Shown: positions 26,371 through 35,419, counted from the first letter of the stretch. The stretch is DNA of 64,000 nt from Solirubrobacteraceae bacterium (GCA_017744415.1 JAGIBJ010000095.1:1-64000), one strand, 5' to 3'. Notes: generated by a model not told the origin, from the letters alone. Made by a program: numbers and translations.

Positions 26371-28178
26371 GCGGACTCCTCTTCGGACGACGGAACGGTC
26401 TGCAGGGTGCCCTCGAGGTAGGAGGCACGAGTGGCTTTGCGGGCGATCTTGCCGCTGGACGTGCGGGAGATCGTGTCGGGCTCGACGAGCACGAAGTCGT
26501 AGAGCGCGACGGAGTGCTCGAGCGAGACGGCCTCGCGCGCGGCGGCGGCGATCTCGGAGAGCTGGCTTCCGACGTGCTCGGCGGCGCGGTATTTCTCGGC
26601 GACGACGACCATCGCCTCGCCGGCATCGGTCGGCACGGAGAACGCGGCCAGGCGGCGCTGGGCGATCGCGTCGTGCGCCTGCTCGACGGAGTACTCGATG
26701 TCGTGCGGGTAGATGTTGCGCCCGTCGACGATGATCAGGTCCTTGATCCTGCCCGTCACGAAGAGGTAGCCGTCGATCACGACGCCGAGGTCTTCCGTGC
26801 GCAGCCATCCCTCGGTGGGGAGGTCGCCGGCGTTCTCGAGCACGGCACCGAAGAGCGCCTGCGTCTCGGCGGTCTTCTCCCAGTAGCCCTGGCCGATGTT
26901 GTCGCCATTGGCCCAGATCTCGCCGATGCTGCCCTCGGGGAGGCGCTCGCGGGTGTCGGGGTCGACGATCGCCACGAACTGCTGTGCGGGTTTGCCGGAG
27001 CTCACGAGCGGGACGGCGCGGCCGCCCTCGGGGACGTCGCGGTCGGCGATGCCCTGCTGGAGCTTGGCGGCGTCGACGTCGATGATCGTCGGCTCCTCGC
27101 CGGGCGGGGTGACGGAGACGAGCACCGTGGCCTCCGCCAGGCCGTAGGTGGGGCGGAGCGACTTGCGCTGCACGCCGACCGGGCCGAAGGCCGCCTCGAA
27201 CGCGTCGAGGGTCGACGGGAGGATGGGCTCCGCACCATTGGCCCACGAGACCACCCCTGAGAGGTCGAGCTCGGCACGGTCGTCCGGCTTCACGCGCTTG
27301 ACGGCGTAGTCGTACGCGAAGTTCGGAGCCGCCGTGATCACCTCGGGGCGGCCGGATGCGGCCTGCAGCCAGCGCAGCGGCTTGAGGATGAACGCGACCG
27401 GGTCGATCAGTACGGAGTGCGCGCCGCCGACGACGGGGCCAGCCGCGCCGAGCAGGAGCCCCATGTCGTGGAAGAGCGGCAGCCAGCTCACGCAGGTGGG
27501 CTCCGGCGGGTTGAGCGCGTGGCCGTTGATGAGCTGCCACACGTTCACCATCAGGTTGCGGTGGGTGAGCACCACTCCGGCCGGTAGGCGGGTCGAGCCC
27601 GACGTGTACTGCAGGTAGGCGACATCGTCGAGGCTGATGTCGGGGAACGTGTAACGGTCGGCGAGCTCGTCCTCGTTGGAGAGCTCGTCGACGACGATGA
27701 TCTGCGTGTCGGCCGGGCCGCCGTGCGCAGCGCAGAACTCGCGGACGAGGTCAGCCTTCGCGGCGGTGGTGAGGACGGCCGTCGGCTTGCAGTCGGCGAT
27801 CACGGCCTGGAGGCGGTCGCCGTGGCCCGGGAGATCGGGCGCGTAGAGCGGGACATTGATCGCGTGTGAGCGGAGCGCGCCGGCGAAGGCGGTGACGTAG
27901 TCGACGCTCTGCGGAGCGAGGAGCGCGACGCGGTCACCTGGCTGGGTGAGTTCGGCGATGCGCGCCGCGATCGCGCGCGTGCGGGTGTCGAGTTCGGCGT
28001 AGTTGATCGTGTACTCGACGCCCTTGCGGCTCTCGAAGTAGTCGATGAACGTGACGGCCGTCTTCTGAGGCTGGACGGCGGTCCAGTGCTCGATGTAGTC
28101 GCCGGTGAAGGCGTCGAGGGAGCCGATTTCAAGGGCTCCCGATGGCAAGCGGGTGGGGCGGGAGTGGGTGGCGCTCAT
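26367..28178 (-). CDS. fatty acyl-AMP ligase (FAAL), FadD32-like
   Basis: A 603-residue adenylate-forming enzyme from ATG 28178. It has the P-loop LQYTSGSTRLPAGVVLTH (residues 189-206; the T/L-P-A-G form of FadD32 rather than PKG), SWLPLFHDMGLLLG, YGLAEATV, and TGRIKDLIIVDGRNIYPHDIE, with the C-terminal lysine in TSSGKIARKATR. FAALs form acyl-AMP and hand the chain to a carrier domain, here presumably Ser44 of the PKS encoded directly after it with a 4-bp overlap. The upstream 93 in-frame residues are not coding-like. A promoter sits at 28362-28389, leaving a leader of roughly 175 nt without an obvious SD. Confidence 0.92.
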   Translation of the reverse strand: MSATHSRPTRLPSGALEIGSLDAFTGDYIEHWTAVQPQKTAVTFIDYFESRKGVEYTINYAELDTRTRAIAARIAELTQPGDRVALLAPQSVDYVTAFAGALRSHAINVPLYAPDLPGHGDRLQAVIADCKPTAVLTTAAKADLVREFCAAHGGPADTQIIVVDELSNEDELADRYTFPDISLDDVAYLQYTSGSTRLPAGVVLTHRNLMVNVWQLINGHALNPPEPTCVSWLPLFHDMGLLLGAAGPVVGGAHSVLIDPVAFILKPLRWLQAASGRPEVITAAPNFAYDYAVKRVKPDDRAELDLSGVVSWANGAEPILPSTLDAFEAAFGPVGVQRKSLRPTYGLAEATVLVSVTPPGEEPTIIDVDAAKLQQGIADRDVPEGGRAVPLVSSGKPAQQFVAIVDPDTRERLPEGSIGEIWANGDNIGQGYWEKTAETQALFGAVLENAGDLPTEGWLRTEDLGVVIDGYLFVTGRIKDLIIVDGRNIYPHDIEYSVEQAHDAIAQRRLAAFSVPTDAGEAMVVVAEKYRAAEHVGSQLSEIAAAAREAVSLEHSVALYDFVLVEPDTISRTSSGKIARKATRASYLEGTLQTVPSSEEESA

Positions 28179-28361
28179 GCGAAGTTCCGGGTGCAGTGGA
28201 GAACGGGGGCGACGCGTCGCCGGAGCGAGTGAGGGGCGGTAGGGGTCAGGTCGCGGCGTGCAGACCGCGGCTGGTGCGAACCGCGCACACTGGCTCCTTG
28301 TCGGGGGGATTGGATCGAAGGCGCGTCGTGGAACACGACTCCGAGATATGGGACACACAAG

Positions 28362-28389
28362 ATCATACGAGGTACTAGGGGGAAGGCAA
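28362..28389 (-). promoter_or_regulatory. promoter of FAAL-PKS-AccD-MFS operon
   Basis: On the minus strand TTGCCT (28389-28384), a 16-bp spacer and TATGAT (28367-28362) form the best sigma-70-type promoter in the gap. It would give a 5' leader of about 175 nt. Confidence 0.6.
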
Positions 28390-28823
28390 GGGCCCCCGAA
28401 CGCCGCTCGGGGCTGCTCAGCGACTCTTCGATGCTGCCCTGGTACCGCGTGGGACACGTTGGAAATCAGGGCTTTCCGACTCGCTGTGTGATCGCGCGCT
28501 CAGAACGCGCCGGAAAATGGGGGTTCCAATGCGCACCACCCGGGCCCCTCCGGGCCGGGGACACGCTTGGAGGGACGCTCGCCAGCACACTGACCCCGTC
28601 GGCGGGCATCTTGAGTGAGGCTCAACACGGGACGGCCGATCGCGGGCGTAACGGCTGCCGGCAGCGCTCGACGGCTGGCGCTCTCGGACTCCATCGCCGC
28701 AACTGACCTGGGCGGAACTGAGACGGAAGTCCTGGTGGACCCCCGTTCCAGCACGAACGCGCCCCGCTGGTGTCTGGACGGTGGGCCCTGCCCTCTGAAC
28801 CAGGCGGGACCGCGAAGTCGGCG
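28390..28823. other. non-coding gap upstream of the PKS operon
   Basis: No supportable gene. It holds a hairpin at 28539-28560 (CCCGGGCCC against GGGCCGGGG, one mismatch), a likely terminator for the exported-protein gene, and the inverted repeat TTGAG-N5-CTCAA (28611-28625), similar to the half-sites at 11708 and 15551 and a candidate regulator site. Confidence 0.45.
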
Positions 28824-29981
28824 CTAGGCGCTCGGAACGCCGAACATCGCAAACGTCCACACGGCGTGGTCGGCGCTGGAGGCCGGGGCGCCCGCATCGA
28901 TCAGGCCGTTGCTGGTGATCAGGCCCGCTTGAACGGTGGCCTTGCGGACGGCGAGGGCGCACGCCTGACCGCGGAGGCCGGGGCCGGCGACGGTTGAGGT
29001 GGTGCGGCAGTCACCACGCGCCGTGACCTTGATCGTCTTGCCGGCGGCCTTGAGCTCGGCCAGGCCGAACGCGCGGTAGCTGCCGTTGGCGTTCTGGCGG
29101 ACGTAACAGACGGTGAGCTTGCCCACGGCCGGGCCGACGGCATCCGGCACCTTGCCGGAAGTGGCGTCGGGCTGTGCGACCGCGAGGTTGGCGGTCCGCA
29201 CGGCGATCGCGGGGCCGGCGAGGCCGGTGACGGTGCAGTCGAACGACGACGGGCTGACCGACTTCTCGTCACGCGCGCGCATCGAGTAGAAGTCGAGACC
29301 GGGCGTGTCGGGCTTGATCGTCGGCGGCACCGTGCCACCGCCGCCACCGGTGTTGGCGACGTCGCCGACCACCTGTGCCGTCCACACCGAACCGGTCGGC
29401 GCGTTCTCCGAGCGGTCGAGGATGTTGACGAGCGAGTTGCTCGTGATCAGGCCGCCGAGGACGTTCTTGGCCGGGATCGGCTTCACACCCAGCGCGCAGT
29501 TGAGGATCAGCGGGCTGCCGTTGACGGCCACCGGCTGGAGGCCGCACGGGCCCGTCGCCTCGACCAGGCCCGGGCCCGGCAGGGAGCTGTAGGCGTACGC
29601 GTCGACCTCTTCGGTGCTGAGCTTCGGCACCGCGCAGATGAAGCCGGGGCCGAGCAGGTTGGCGGTCTGGTCGACGAGGCGACCGCTGCCGGGGTCGGCG
29701 TTGAACGCGAAGAGGAGCGCGTTGAGGCGCGTGACCGTGGTGAGGGCGCGCGCGCCGAAGTAGTTGTTGCAGCGCGTGTTCTGCTCGTTCGTCGCGGCTG
29801 CGCCCGTGTCGCGCGTGCGGAACGTGTAGTAGCTCACCTTCTCCTTCGGCGTGGCTGCCGCGGCCGTGCCGGTGAGGTTCCCGGTGGCAGCGGCCATGCT
29901 CAGCGCGAGGCAGCCGACGAACAGGTGAAGGACGAAGAGGGCACCGCGGTGGCGGAGCCCGATGACGAGAGACTGGGACAC
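28824..29981 (-). CDS. exported protein with two related modules, unknown function
   Basis: A 385-residue protein starting at GTG 29981, with GGAGG five nt upstream. The N-terminus has a signal peptide (LRHRGALFVLHLFVGCLALS, cleavage near Ala40). The mature part consists of two modules (about 45-225 and 245-385) that share the run (Y/F)Y(T/S)xRxRD at their start and GLITSN(S/G)L near their end, joined by a GGGGG linker. Each has several cysteines, suggesting disulfides outside the cell. I recognise no family. It lies upstream of the FAAL gene on the same strand, separated by its own terminator-like hairpin, so shared function is uncertain. Confidence 0.75.
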   Translation of the reverse strand: MSQSLVIGLRHRGALFVLHLFVGCLALSMAAATGNLTGTAAAATPKEKVSYYTFRTRDTGAAATNEQNTRCNNYFGARALTTVTRLNALLFAFNADPGSGRLVDQTANLLGPGFICAVPKLSTEEVDAYAYSSLPGPGLVEATGPCGLQPVAVNGSPLILNCALGVKPIPAKNVLGGLITSNSLVNILDRSENAPTGSVWTAQVVGDVANTGGGGGTVPPTIKPDTPGLDFYSMRARDEKSVSPSSFDCTVTGLAGPAIAVRTANLAVAQPDATSGKVPDAVGPAVGKLTVCYVRQNANGSYRAFGLAELKAAGKTIKVTARGDCRTTSTVAGPGLRGQACALAVRKATVQAGLITSNGLIDAGAPASSADHAVWTFAMFGVPSA

Positions 29982-30059
29982 GAGGCCTCCGGTCGGGCTG
30001 GGACGGACCACCGGTGTGACGGCGGTCCATGCATCGTAGAGGGCGAAGGCGTTCCCCTC

Positions 30060-30065
30060 TACCCT
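30060..30065 (+). promoter_or_regulatory. -10 hexamer TACCCT of carboxylesterase gene
   Basis: TACCCT ends seven nt before GTG 30073. Confidence 0.45.
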
Positions 30066-30072
30066 GCGTAGC

Positions 30073-31605
30073 GTGACCGCGCGATCCGTCCCAGACCCCC
30101 GAGTTTCCGGGGGTTTCTCCGTGGACAGCGCGCCGGTGCTGGAGATCTCGTCCGGTTTCATACGCGGCATCCGGCGCCCGGAGACGGGCTCGCTGCGCTT
30201 CTCGGGCATCCCGTACGCCGCCCCGCCCGTGGGCGCCCTGCGGTTCGCGGCACCCACGCCGGCCGAGCCCTGGACGGGTGTGCGCGACGCCACCGAGATC
30301 GGGTTCGCGGCACCGCAGTACCCCGGCCGCATCCCGAAGCGGCTCGCGGCGGTGGTCGCGGCGCGGCGCTCGCGCAGCGAGGACTGCCTCACCCTCAACG
30401 TCGACACGCCCGCACTCGACGGGCCGCCGCGACCGGTGGTCGTCTGGATCCACGGCGGCGGCTTCACCACGGGCACCTCCGGCCTCTATGACGGCTCGCG
30501 CCTGGCGACTGATGGCGACGTGGTGGTCGTGTCGGTGAACTACCGCGTCGGCGGGCTCGGATTCGTCGATTTCGGTTCCGCCCTCGGCGGCGACCCGCGC
30601 ATCGCGAGCAACCTCGGCCTGCGCGACCAGATCGCGGCACTGGAGTGGGTGCGCGACAACGTCGCGGCCTTCGGCGGCGACCCGGAGCGCGTGACGATCG
30701 CGGGTCACTCGGCCGGGGCCGGGTGCGTCGCGGCGCTGCTCACGAGCCCGGCGGCACGCGGGCTCTTCCACGGCGCGATCGCGCAGAGCGGCGCGCTCAC
30801 CCTCACCACGGACGCCGAGGACGCCGAGCGTGCGGCCCACGAGGTGCTGGGCCGCCTCGACCTGAGCCGTGACCGCGCCGACGAGCTTTGGCGGCTGCCC
30901 GCGAGCGCAATCGTGCGCGCGACCCAGGAGGCGCAGGACGCACGCACGGGCAGCCTCGTCACGCGGCCCTGGTGGGACGGCGACGTGCTGCCCGCGTCGC
31001 TCGCCGCCGGCTACGACGCGGTGGCGCCGGTGCCGCTGATGATCGGCTGGACCCACGACGAGCACCGCACCTTCACCCGCCTGAAGATCGCGATCATCCC
31101 GATGACCCGCGCCGCGCTCGACCTCGCGATCACCGAGGCCCTCGGCCCGGCCGATGCCGCCGCGCTGCTCGCCGCCTACCCCGACGATCCCGCGGGTCTC
31201 AACGCGCTCGGCACCGACCTCGTCTTCGGGATGCCGTCGCAGCACCTCGCCGAGCGCCAGGCGCCGCGCGCCCCGACGTTCGCGTACCGCCTCGATCTGC
31301 AGGCCGGGCGGTTCGGGCTCGGTGCCTACCACGGGGTCGATCTGCTCCTGCAGTTTCCGCAGACGCCGCGGGCGGAGTGGATCGCGGCGGGCCGTCCGGG
31401 TGCCGATCGGCTGGCGCTCGCGGAGCGGTTCCGAGCGGCGTGGCTCGGCTTCGTGCGCGGCGCCTCGCCGGGCGACGACTGGCCTGCCTACGACCCCGCC
31501 GGCGCACGCAGCGTGCGGATCTTCGATCGTGCGGATCGCATCGTCGACGACCTGGAGGGCGAGCGGCGGCGCGTCTGGGCCGGCCGAGACATCCGCATCC
31601 GCTGA
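30073..31605 (+). CDS. carboxylesterase, type B
   Basis: A 510-residue alpha/beta-hydrolase of the carboxylesterase B family (p-nitrobenzyl esterase-like). Visible are SEDCLTLNV, the oxyanion loop VVWIHGGGFTTG, the nucleophile elbow IAGHSAGAGCV (usually GESAG; His replaces Glu here), and the catalytic His in GAYHGVDL. GTG 30073 lies seven nt after TACCCT; there is no SD, so it is probably leaderless. No signal peptide is evident, so the enzyme is cytoplasmic. Substrate unknown. Confidence 0.88.
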   Translation: MTARSVPDPRVSGGFSVDSAPVLEISSGFIRGIRRPETGSLRFSGIPYAAPPVGALRFAAPTPAEPWTGVRDATEIGFAAPQYPGRIPKRLAAVVAARRSRSEDCLTLNVDTPALDGPPRPVVVWIHGGGFTTGTSGLYDGSRLATDGDVVVVSVNYRVGGLGFVDFGSALGGDPRIASNLGLRDQIAALEWVRDNVAAFGGDPERVTIAGHSAGAGCVAALLTSPAARGLFHGAIAQSGALTLTTDAEDAERAAHEVLGRLDLSRDRADELWRLPASAIVRATQEAQDARTGSLVTRPWWDGDVLPASLAAGYDAVAPVPLMIGWTHDEHRTFTRLKIAIIPMTRAALDLAITEALGPADAAALLAAYPDDPAGLNALGTDLVFGMPSQHLAERQAPRAPTFAYRLDLQAGRFGLGAYHGVDLLLQFPQTPRAEWIAAGRPGADRLALAERFRAAWLGFVRGASPGDDWPAYDPAGARSVRIFDRADRIVDDLEGERRRVWAGRDIRIR

Positions 31606-31701
31606 CTCACCAGGCGGGCGCGCGGACGGGACGGGGGTCGCCCACGACCGCGACCGGGCCGTCCGCTGGCGCGGCCCGACCCGCCGAGCCATGCTCTGGG
31701 C

Positions 31702-32385
31702 ATGGGCGAGATCGCTGAGGAGCTGGTGCCAGGCCTCTGGTACTGGACTACCCGCCACCCCGAGTGGCACCCCGGCGAGTTCGGCGCGGAGGTGGGGGCG
31801 TACGCGGTGGCCGACGGCGACGACCTCATCCTCGTCGACCCGCTCCTACCGCACGACGCCGCCGAGGCCGATGCGCTTCTCACCAGGCTCGACGCGCTCG
31901 CCGACGGCCGGCAGGTGACCGTGGCGATCACGATCGGCTACCACGTGCGCAGCAGTGAGGCGCTCGCCACGCGGTACCGGCACGCAGAGATCCGGGGCCC
32001 GAAGCAGTGCGCGTCGCGGCTGGAGGATCCCTCGCGCCTCACGGTGCCCGTGCTCGGCGAAGCCGGCCCGGCCGGGATCTCCGTGCTCCACGTCGGCAAG
32101 CCGCGCCGAGCCGAGCTGCCGCTCTGGCTACCGTCGCACCGCGCGATCGTGTTCGGCGACGCGCTCGTCACCGCCGCGCCGGGCGAGCTGCGGATGTGGG
32201 CGCACGACCCGGTCGACGCGAAGGTCGAGGCCTTCTATCGCGACCAGTTCGCTCCCACGCTCGCGCCGCTCGTCGCCCTCGGCGCCGAGCACGTGCTCAC
32301 CACCCACGGCCCGCCGATCATCGGCAACGGCACCGCGGCGCTCAAGTCCTGCGCGGCCGCCGCGCCGTGGTACCACCGCGGTTGA
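31702..32385 (+). CDS. metallo-beta-lactamase-fold protein lacking the HxHxDH motif
   Basis: A 227-residue protein that follows the MBL fold (LILVDPLLPH strand, then a long helix, later AIVFGDALV and VLTTHGPPIIGNG). Where active members have HxHxDH it reads TIGYHVRSSEAL, keeping a single histidine. It therefore cannot bind two metals in the usual way and may be an inactive or re-purposed member. It lies 96 bp after the carboxylesterase gene and converges with the amidase gene over the family A repeats. Confidence 0.75.
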   Translation: MGEIAEELVPGLWYWTTRHPEWHPGEFGAEVGAYAVADGDDLILVDPLLPHDAAEADALLTRLDALADGRQVTVAITIGYHVRSSEALATRYRHAEIRGPKQCASRLEDPSRLTVPVLGEAGPAGISVLHVGKPRRAELPLWLPSHRAIVFGDALVTAAPGELRMWAHDPVDAKVEAFYRDQFAPTLAPLVALGAEHVLTTHGPPIIGNGTAALKSCAAAAPWYHRG

Positions 32386-32413
32386 GCGCGGTCCAGCCGA
32401 CGCCCGGCATCGA

Positions 32414-32523
32414 AAGCTCCAACATCCCCCAGCCCTGAGAGCCCAGGAATGTTGGAGCTTGCCCCAGCGACGCTCAAAGCTCCAACATCCCCCAGCTCTG
32501 AGAGCCCGGGGATGTTGGAGCTT
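32414..32523. repeat. family A palindromic repeat, two tandem copies, 63-bp period
   Basis: Copies begin at 32414 and 32477. Arms are AAGCTCCAACAT (12 bp, first copy) and 16 bp in the second; both loops contain CTGAGAGCCC. They end five bases before the amidase stop codon, between convergent genes. Confidence 0.9.
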
Positions 32524-32527
32524 CGGC

Positions 32528-34012
32528 TCAGGCGGCGCCCACCCAGCCTGCGGGGCGGCGACCGGCCCAGGGCATGGTCTGCTCGAGGAAGGCTGCGAGT
32601 TCGAGCAGCGGGCGCTCGTCGGCAGCCATGAACTGCACGCCGATCGGGCTACCGTCTGGGGCCTCGCCGAGCGGCAGCGAGATCGCGGCCCAGCCGGTGA
32701 CGTTGGCAAGGCTCGTCCAGCCCGTGGTCGCGAACTCGACATCGAAGAACGCCCGGGTCGAACCGCGCGGCTGGTCAAGCAGCGCGTAGGGCGGCGCGGT
32801 GGTGACGAGCGTGGGCACGAGCAGCACGTCGGCATCCTGCATCTCGGCGACGAAGCGGCGCGTCTGGGCATGGATCGCGGTGATCGCGTCGGCGTAGGCC
32901 TCACCGCTGACGGCCAGGCCCTCGCGCACCATCACCCAGCTGCTTGCCTCGAGTTCCTCCTCGAGCGGTGGGCGGCCGAGCACCTCGGTCGCGAGCCGCA
33001 GAAGGCCGACGTTCGACACTTGGTGGAGCACCGTGATCGCGTTGGCCACCGCGTCGGCGTCGATCGTCGGGCCGCCCTCGACGAGCGTGTGGCCTGCCGA
33101 GGCCAGCGTCGCGGCGACCGCGTCGACGGCGCCGGCGACCGCGGGACCCGTCGGCAGCCCACCAGGGAACGGCGACGCCGCCGACACTCGGATCGTGAGC
33201 GGCGCAGACGCTGCACCCTCACTCACGGCCTGCACGGCGCCGAGGAACGAATCGCCCGGAGCGGGCGCCGAGTACGGATCACCGGGATCGGCCGCAGCGA
33301 CGACATCGAGCAGGCCGGCACAGTCGCGGACGGTGCGGGTGAGCACGTGCTCGTTCACCAGTCCCTCGAGGATGTGGCCGGCGCCGGGCGCGAAGCTCGT
33401 GCGCCCGCGGCGCGGCTTGAGGCCGACGAGCCCGCAGCACGACGCCGGCACGCGGATCGAGCCCGTGCCGTCACCGCCGCTGGCCGCGGGGACGATGCCG
33501 GCTGCGACCGCCGCCGCCGATCCGCCGCTCGATCCGCCCGGCGTGATCGACGCGCCCCACGGATTCGCGGTCGGCCCGAAGAGCGACGGCTCGGTCGTGC
33601 AGTGGTTGCCCCACTCGGGCGTGTTGGTCTTGCCGAACGGCACCAGCCCCGCCGCGAGCCAGCGCTCCACGATCCACGCGCTCTCCGTCGCGACGTAGCC
33701 GGCGAGCGCCCGCGAGCCCATCCGCTCGGGCGCACCGGCGAGCGAGGCACCGAGATCCTTCAGCAGGAACGGCACCCCGGCGAACGGGCCGAGCTCGCCA
33801 CGCCGGGCCGCGCCGGTGGTGTCGAGCTCGGCGGCCTGGGTACGGGCGCGGCCGCTGAGGTCGGTGATGATCGCGTTGAGCCCGCGGCCGGCTTCCGCGC
33901 GTAGGAGCGCCGCCTCGAGCAGCTCGCTTGCCGTCGCGTCTCCGCGAGCGACGAGCGCGCCCTGCGCGAGGGCATCCAGCTCGGCGAGTTCAAAGGCCGC
34001 TTTCGAGTCCAT
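32528..34012 (-). CDS. amidase signature family hydrolase
   Basis: A 494-residue amidase. The Ser-cisSer-Lys triad is readable as Lys85 (PFLLKDLG), Ser161 (TPGGSSGGSAA) and Ser185 (DGTGSIRVPA, where most members have DTGGSIR). It hydrolyses amides such as indole acetamide, nylon oligomers or aryl amides; the substrate cannot be told. The start ATG 34012 is just inside the divergent gap shared with the cyclopropane synthase gene. Family A repeats follow its stop. Confidence 0.88.
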   Translation of the reverse strand: MDSKAAFELAELDALAQGALVARGDATASELLEAALLRAEAGRGLNAIITDLSGRARTQAAELDTTGAARRGELGPFAGVPFLLKDLGASLAGAPERMGSRALAGYVATESAWIVERWLAAGLVPFGKTNTPEWGNHCTTEPSLFGPTANPWGASITPGGSSGGSAAAVAAGIVPAASGGDGTGSIRVPASCCGLVGLKPRRGRTSFAPGAGHILEGLVNEHVLTRTVRDCAGLLDVVAAADPGDPYSAPAPGDSFLGAVQAVSEGAASAPLTIRVSAASPFPGGLPTGPAVAGAVDAVAATLASAGHTLVEGGPTIDADAVANAITVLHQVSNVGLLRLATEVLGRPPLEEELEASSWVMVREGLAVSGEAYADAITAIHAQTRRFVAEMQDADVLLVPTLVTTAPPYALLDQPRGSTRAFFDVEFATTGWTSLANVTGWAAISLPLGEAPDGSPIGVQFMAADERPLLELAAFLEQTMPWAGRRPAGWVGAA

Positions 34013-34104
34013 TGAGCGGCTAGCTTGGCGGCGCCACGCAGAGGGCACAACCACCTCGATGAGTGCGCTCGCACACACAGCGCTCCGGATCGGCGATTCC
34101 GCCA

Positions 34105-34110
34105 TAGCTT
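34105..34110 (+). promoter_or_regulatory. -10 hexamer TAGCTT of cyclopropane synthase gene
   Basis: TAGCTT ends seven nt before ATG 34118, the same hexamer and spacing as at 9555. Confidence 0.5.
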
Positions 34111-34117
34111 GACCACC

Positions 34118-35383
34118 ATGTCCGCCGCGATCCTCGCCCGCCCGTCTGCGCTCCGCGAGCAGCTCGCCGTCGCCCTCCCCCACCGGCCGTTCTCGATCGC
34201 GTTCTGGGACGGCACCGAGCTGCCGTCGACCACCGGTGGTGGCCCCACCATCACCGCCCGCTCTCCGCGGGCCGTCGCCTACCTGCTCTCCGCACCGGGC
34301 GAGCTCGGGCTCGGCCGCGCCTACGTGGCCGGCGAGCTGGAGGTCGACGATCTGGACGCGCTCACGGGCCTCATCAACACCTGGGATGCCCCGAGCCTCG
34401 ATCGTCCGGCGCAGGTGAAGCTCGCGTTCGCCGCCGTGCGCGCCGCCGGGCTCCAGGTTCCGCCGCAGCCGCCGGCCGCCGAGATCCGCCAACAGGGCCG
34501 CCTCCACAACCTCGGCCGGGCGCAGCGCTCGATCGAGCACCACTACGACGTGAGCAACGACTTCTACGAGCAGCTGCTCGACGAGTCGATGACCTACTCC
34601 TGCGCCTACTACAAGAGCGCCGACGAGACGCTCGAGCAGGCTCAGTGGAACAAGCGCGAGATGATCTGCCAGAAGCTCGGGCTGAAGCCCGGCCAGCGCG
34701 TCCTCGACGTCGGCTGCGGCTGGGGCGCGTTCGTCGTGCACGCGGCCAAGGAGCACGGCGTGCACGCGGTCGGCATCACGCTCTCCCCCGAGCAGGCACG
34801 CGGTGCGCGAGAGCGGGCCGAGCGCGAGGGTGTCGCCGACCAGGTGGAGATCCGCGTGATGGACTACCGCGAGCTGAGCGACGAGCCGTACGACGCCATC
34901 GCCTCCATCGGCATGGTCGAGCATGTCGGCGAGGCGAAGATCGAGCTCTACGCCCGTCAGCTCTACGCCATGCTGAAGCCCGGCGGCCGGCTGCTCAACC
35001 ACGGCATTGCCCGCCGCCGCCACCCGGGCCCGGTACCCGGCCCGTTCTCCGAGCGCTACGTGTTCCCGGATGCGGTGCCGCTGCACCTCTCCGTCGTCAC
35101 CCACGCCCTGGAAGCGACCGACTTCTCAGTGCTCCACGTGGAGGGCTTCCCCGAGCAATACGTGCGCACGCTCACCGCGTGGATCGAGAACCTCGACGCC
35201 GACCTCGACAACGCGATCCGCATCGCGGGCGAGGAGCGCGTGCGCGTGTGGCGCCTCTACCTCCGCGCCGCCCGCAACGGCTTCACCAGCGGCTTCGCGT
35301 CGCTCTTCCAGGTGCTGGCCGAGAAGCCGCTCGGCGACCACGCCTACGCCGATCCCGAGGTGTGGCGCCCGCGGATCCCGTAG
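34118..35383 (+). CDS. cfa: cyclopropane-fatty-acyl-phospholipid synthase
   Basis: A 421-residue SAM-dependent enzyme. The N-terminal 130 residues are the non-catalytic lipid-binding domain of full-length Cfa proteins; the catalytic part begins at IEHHYDVSNDFYEQLLDESMTYS and has the SAM loop RVLDVGCGWGAF and MVEHVGEAKIELY. It adds a methylene across double bonds of membrane phospholipid chains. Length distinguishes it from the 290-residue mycolic acid cyclopropane synthases, although the catalytic domains are related. Its start is probably leaderless. A short hairpin terminates it against the convergent JmjC-like gene. Confidence 0.92.
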   Translation: MSAAILARPSALREQLAVALPHRPFSIAFWDGTELPSTTGGGPTITARSPRAVAYLLSAPGELGLGRAYVAGELEVDDLDALTGLINTWDAPSLDRPAQVKLAFAAVRAAGLQVPPQPPAAEIRQQGRLHNLGRAQRSIEHHYDVSNDFYEQLLDESMTYSCAYYKSADETLEQAQWNKREMICQKLGLKPGQRVLDVGCGWGAFVVHAAKEHGVHAVGITLSPEQARGARERAEREGVADQVEIRVMDYRELSDEPYDAIASIGMVEHVGEAKIELYARQLYAMLKPGGRLLNHGIARRRHPGPVPGPFSERYVFPDAVPLHLSVVTHALEATDFSVLHVEGFPEQYVRTLTAWIENLDADLDNAIRIAGEERVRVWRLYLRAARNGFTSGFASLFQVLAEKPLGDHAYADPEVWRPRIP

Positions 35384-35389
35384 GTCCGA

Positions 35390-35416
35390 GCCCGGCGGGG
35401 CGCCGGCCTGCCGGGC
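35390..35416. terminator. hairpin between convergent cfa and JmjC-like genes
   Basis: GCCCGGC (35390-35396) and GCCGGGC (35410-35416) form a 7-bp stem in the 36-bp gap between stop codons. Confidence 0.45.
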
Positions 35417-35419
35417 CGG

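Noticed and set aside
21103-26421. A 1772-codon open frame on the plus strand opposite the PKS, and similar long antisense frames elsewhere (e.g. 574-2400, 42563-45592)
   Set aside because: High GC content with strong third-position bias keeps the antisense frames open. Their proteins are low-complexity (Arg, Ala, Gly, His, Asp rich) with no motifs, while the opposite strand has clear domains.
19472-28178. Direct claim that the host makes mycolic acids
   Set aside because: The extra DH, the missing mycolyltransferases and MmpL3 in this window, and the full-length Cfa type mean the product could be quite different; only a related condensation is supported.
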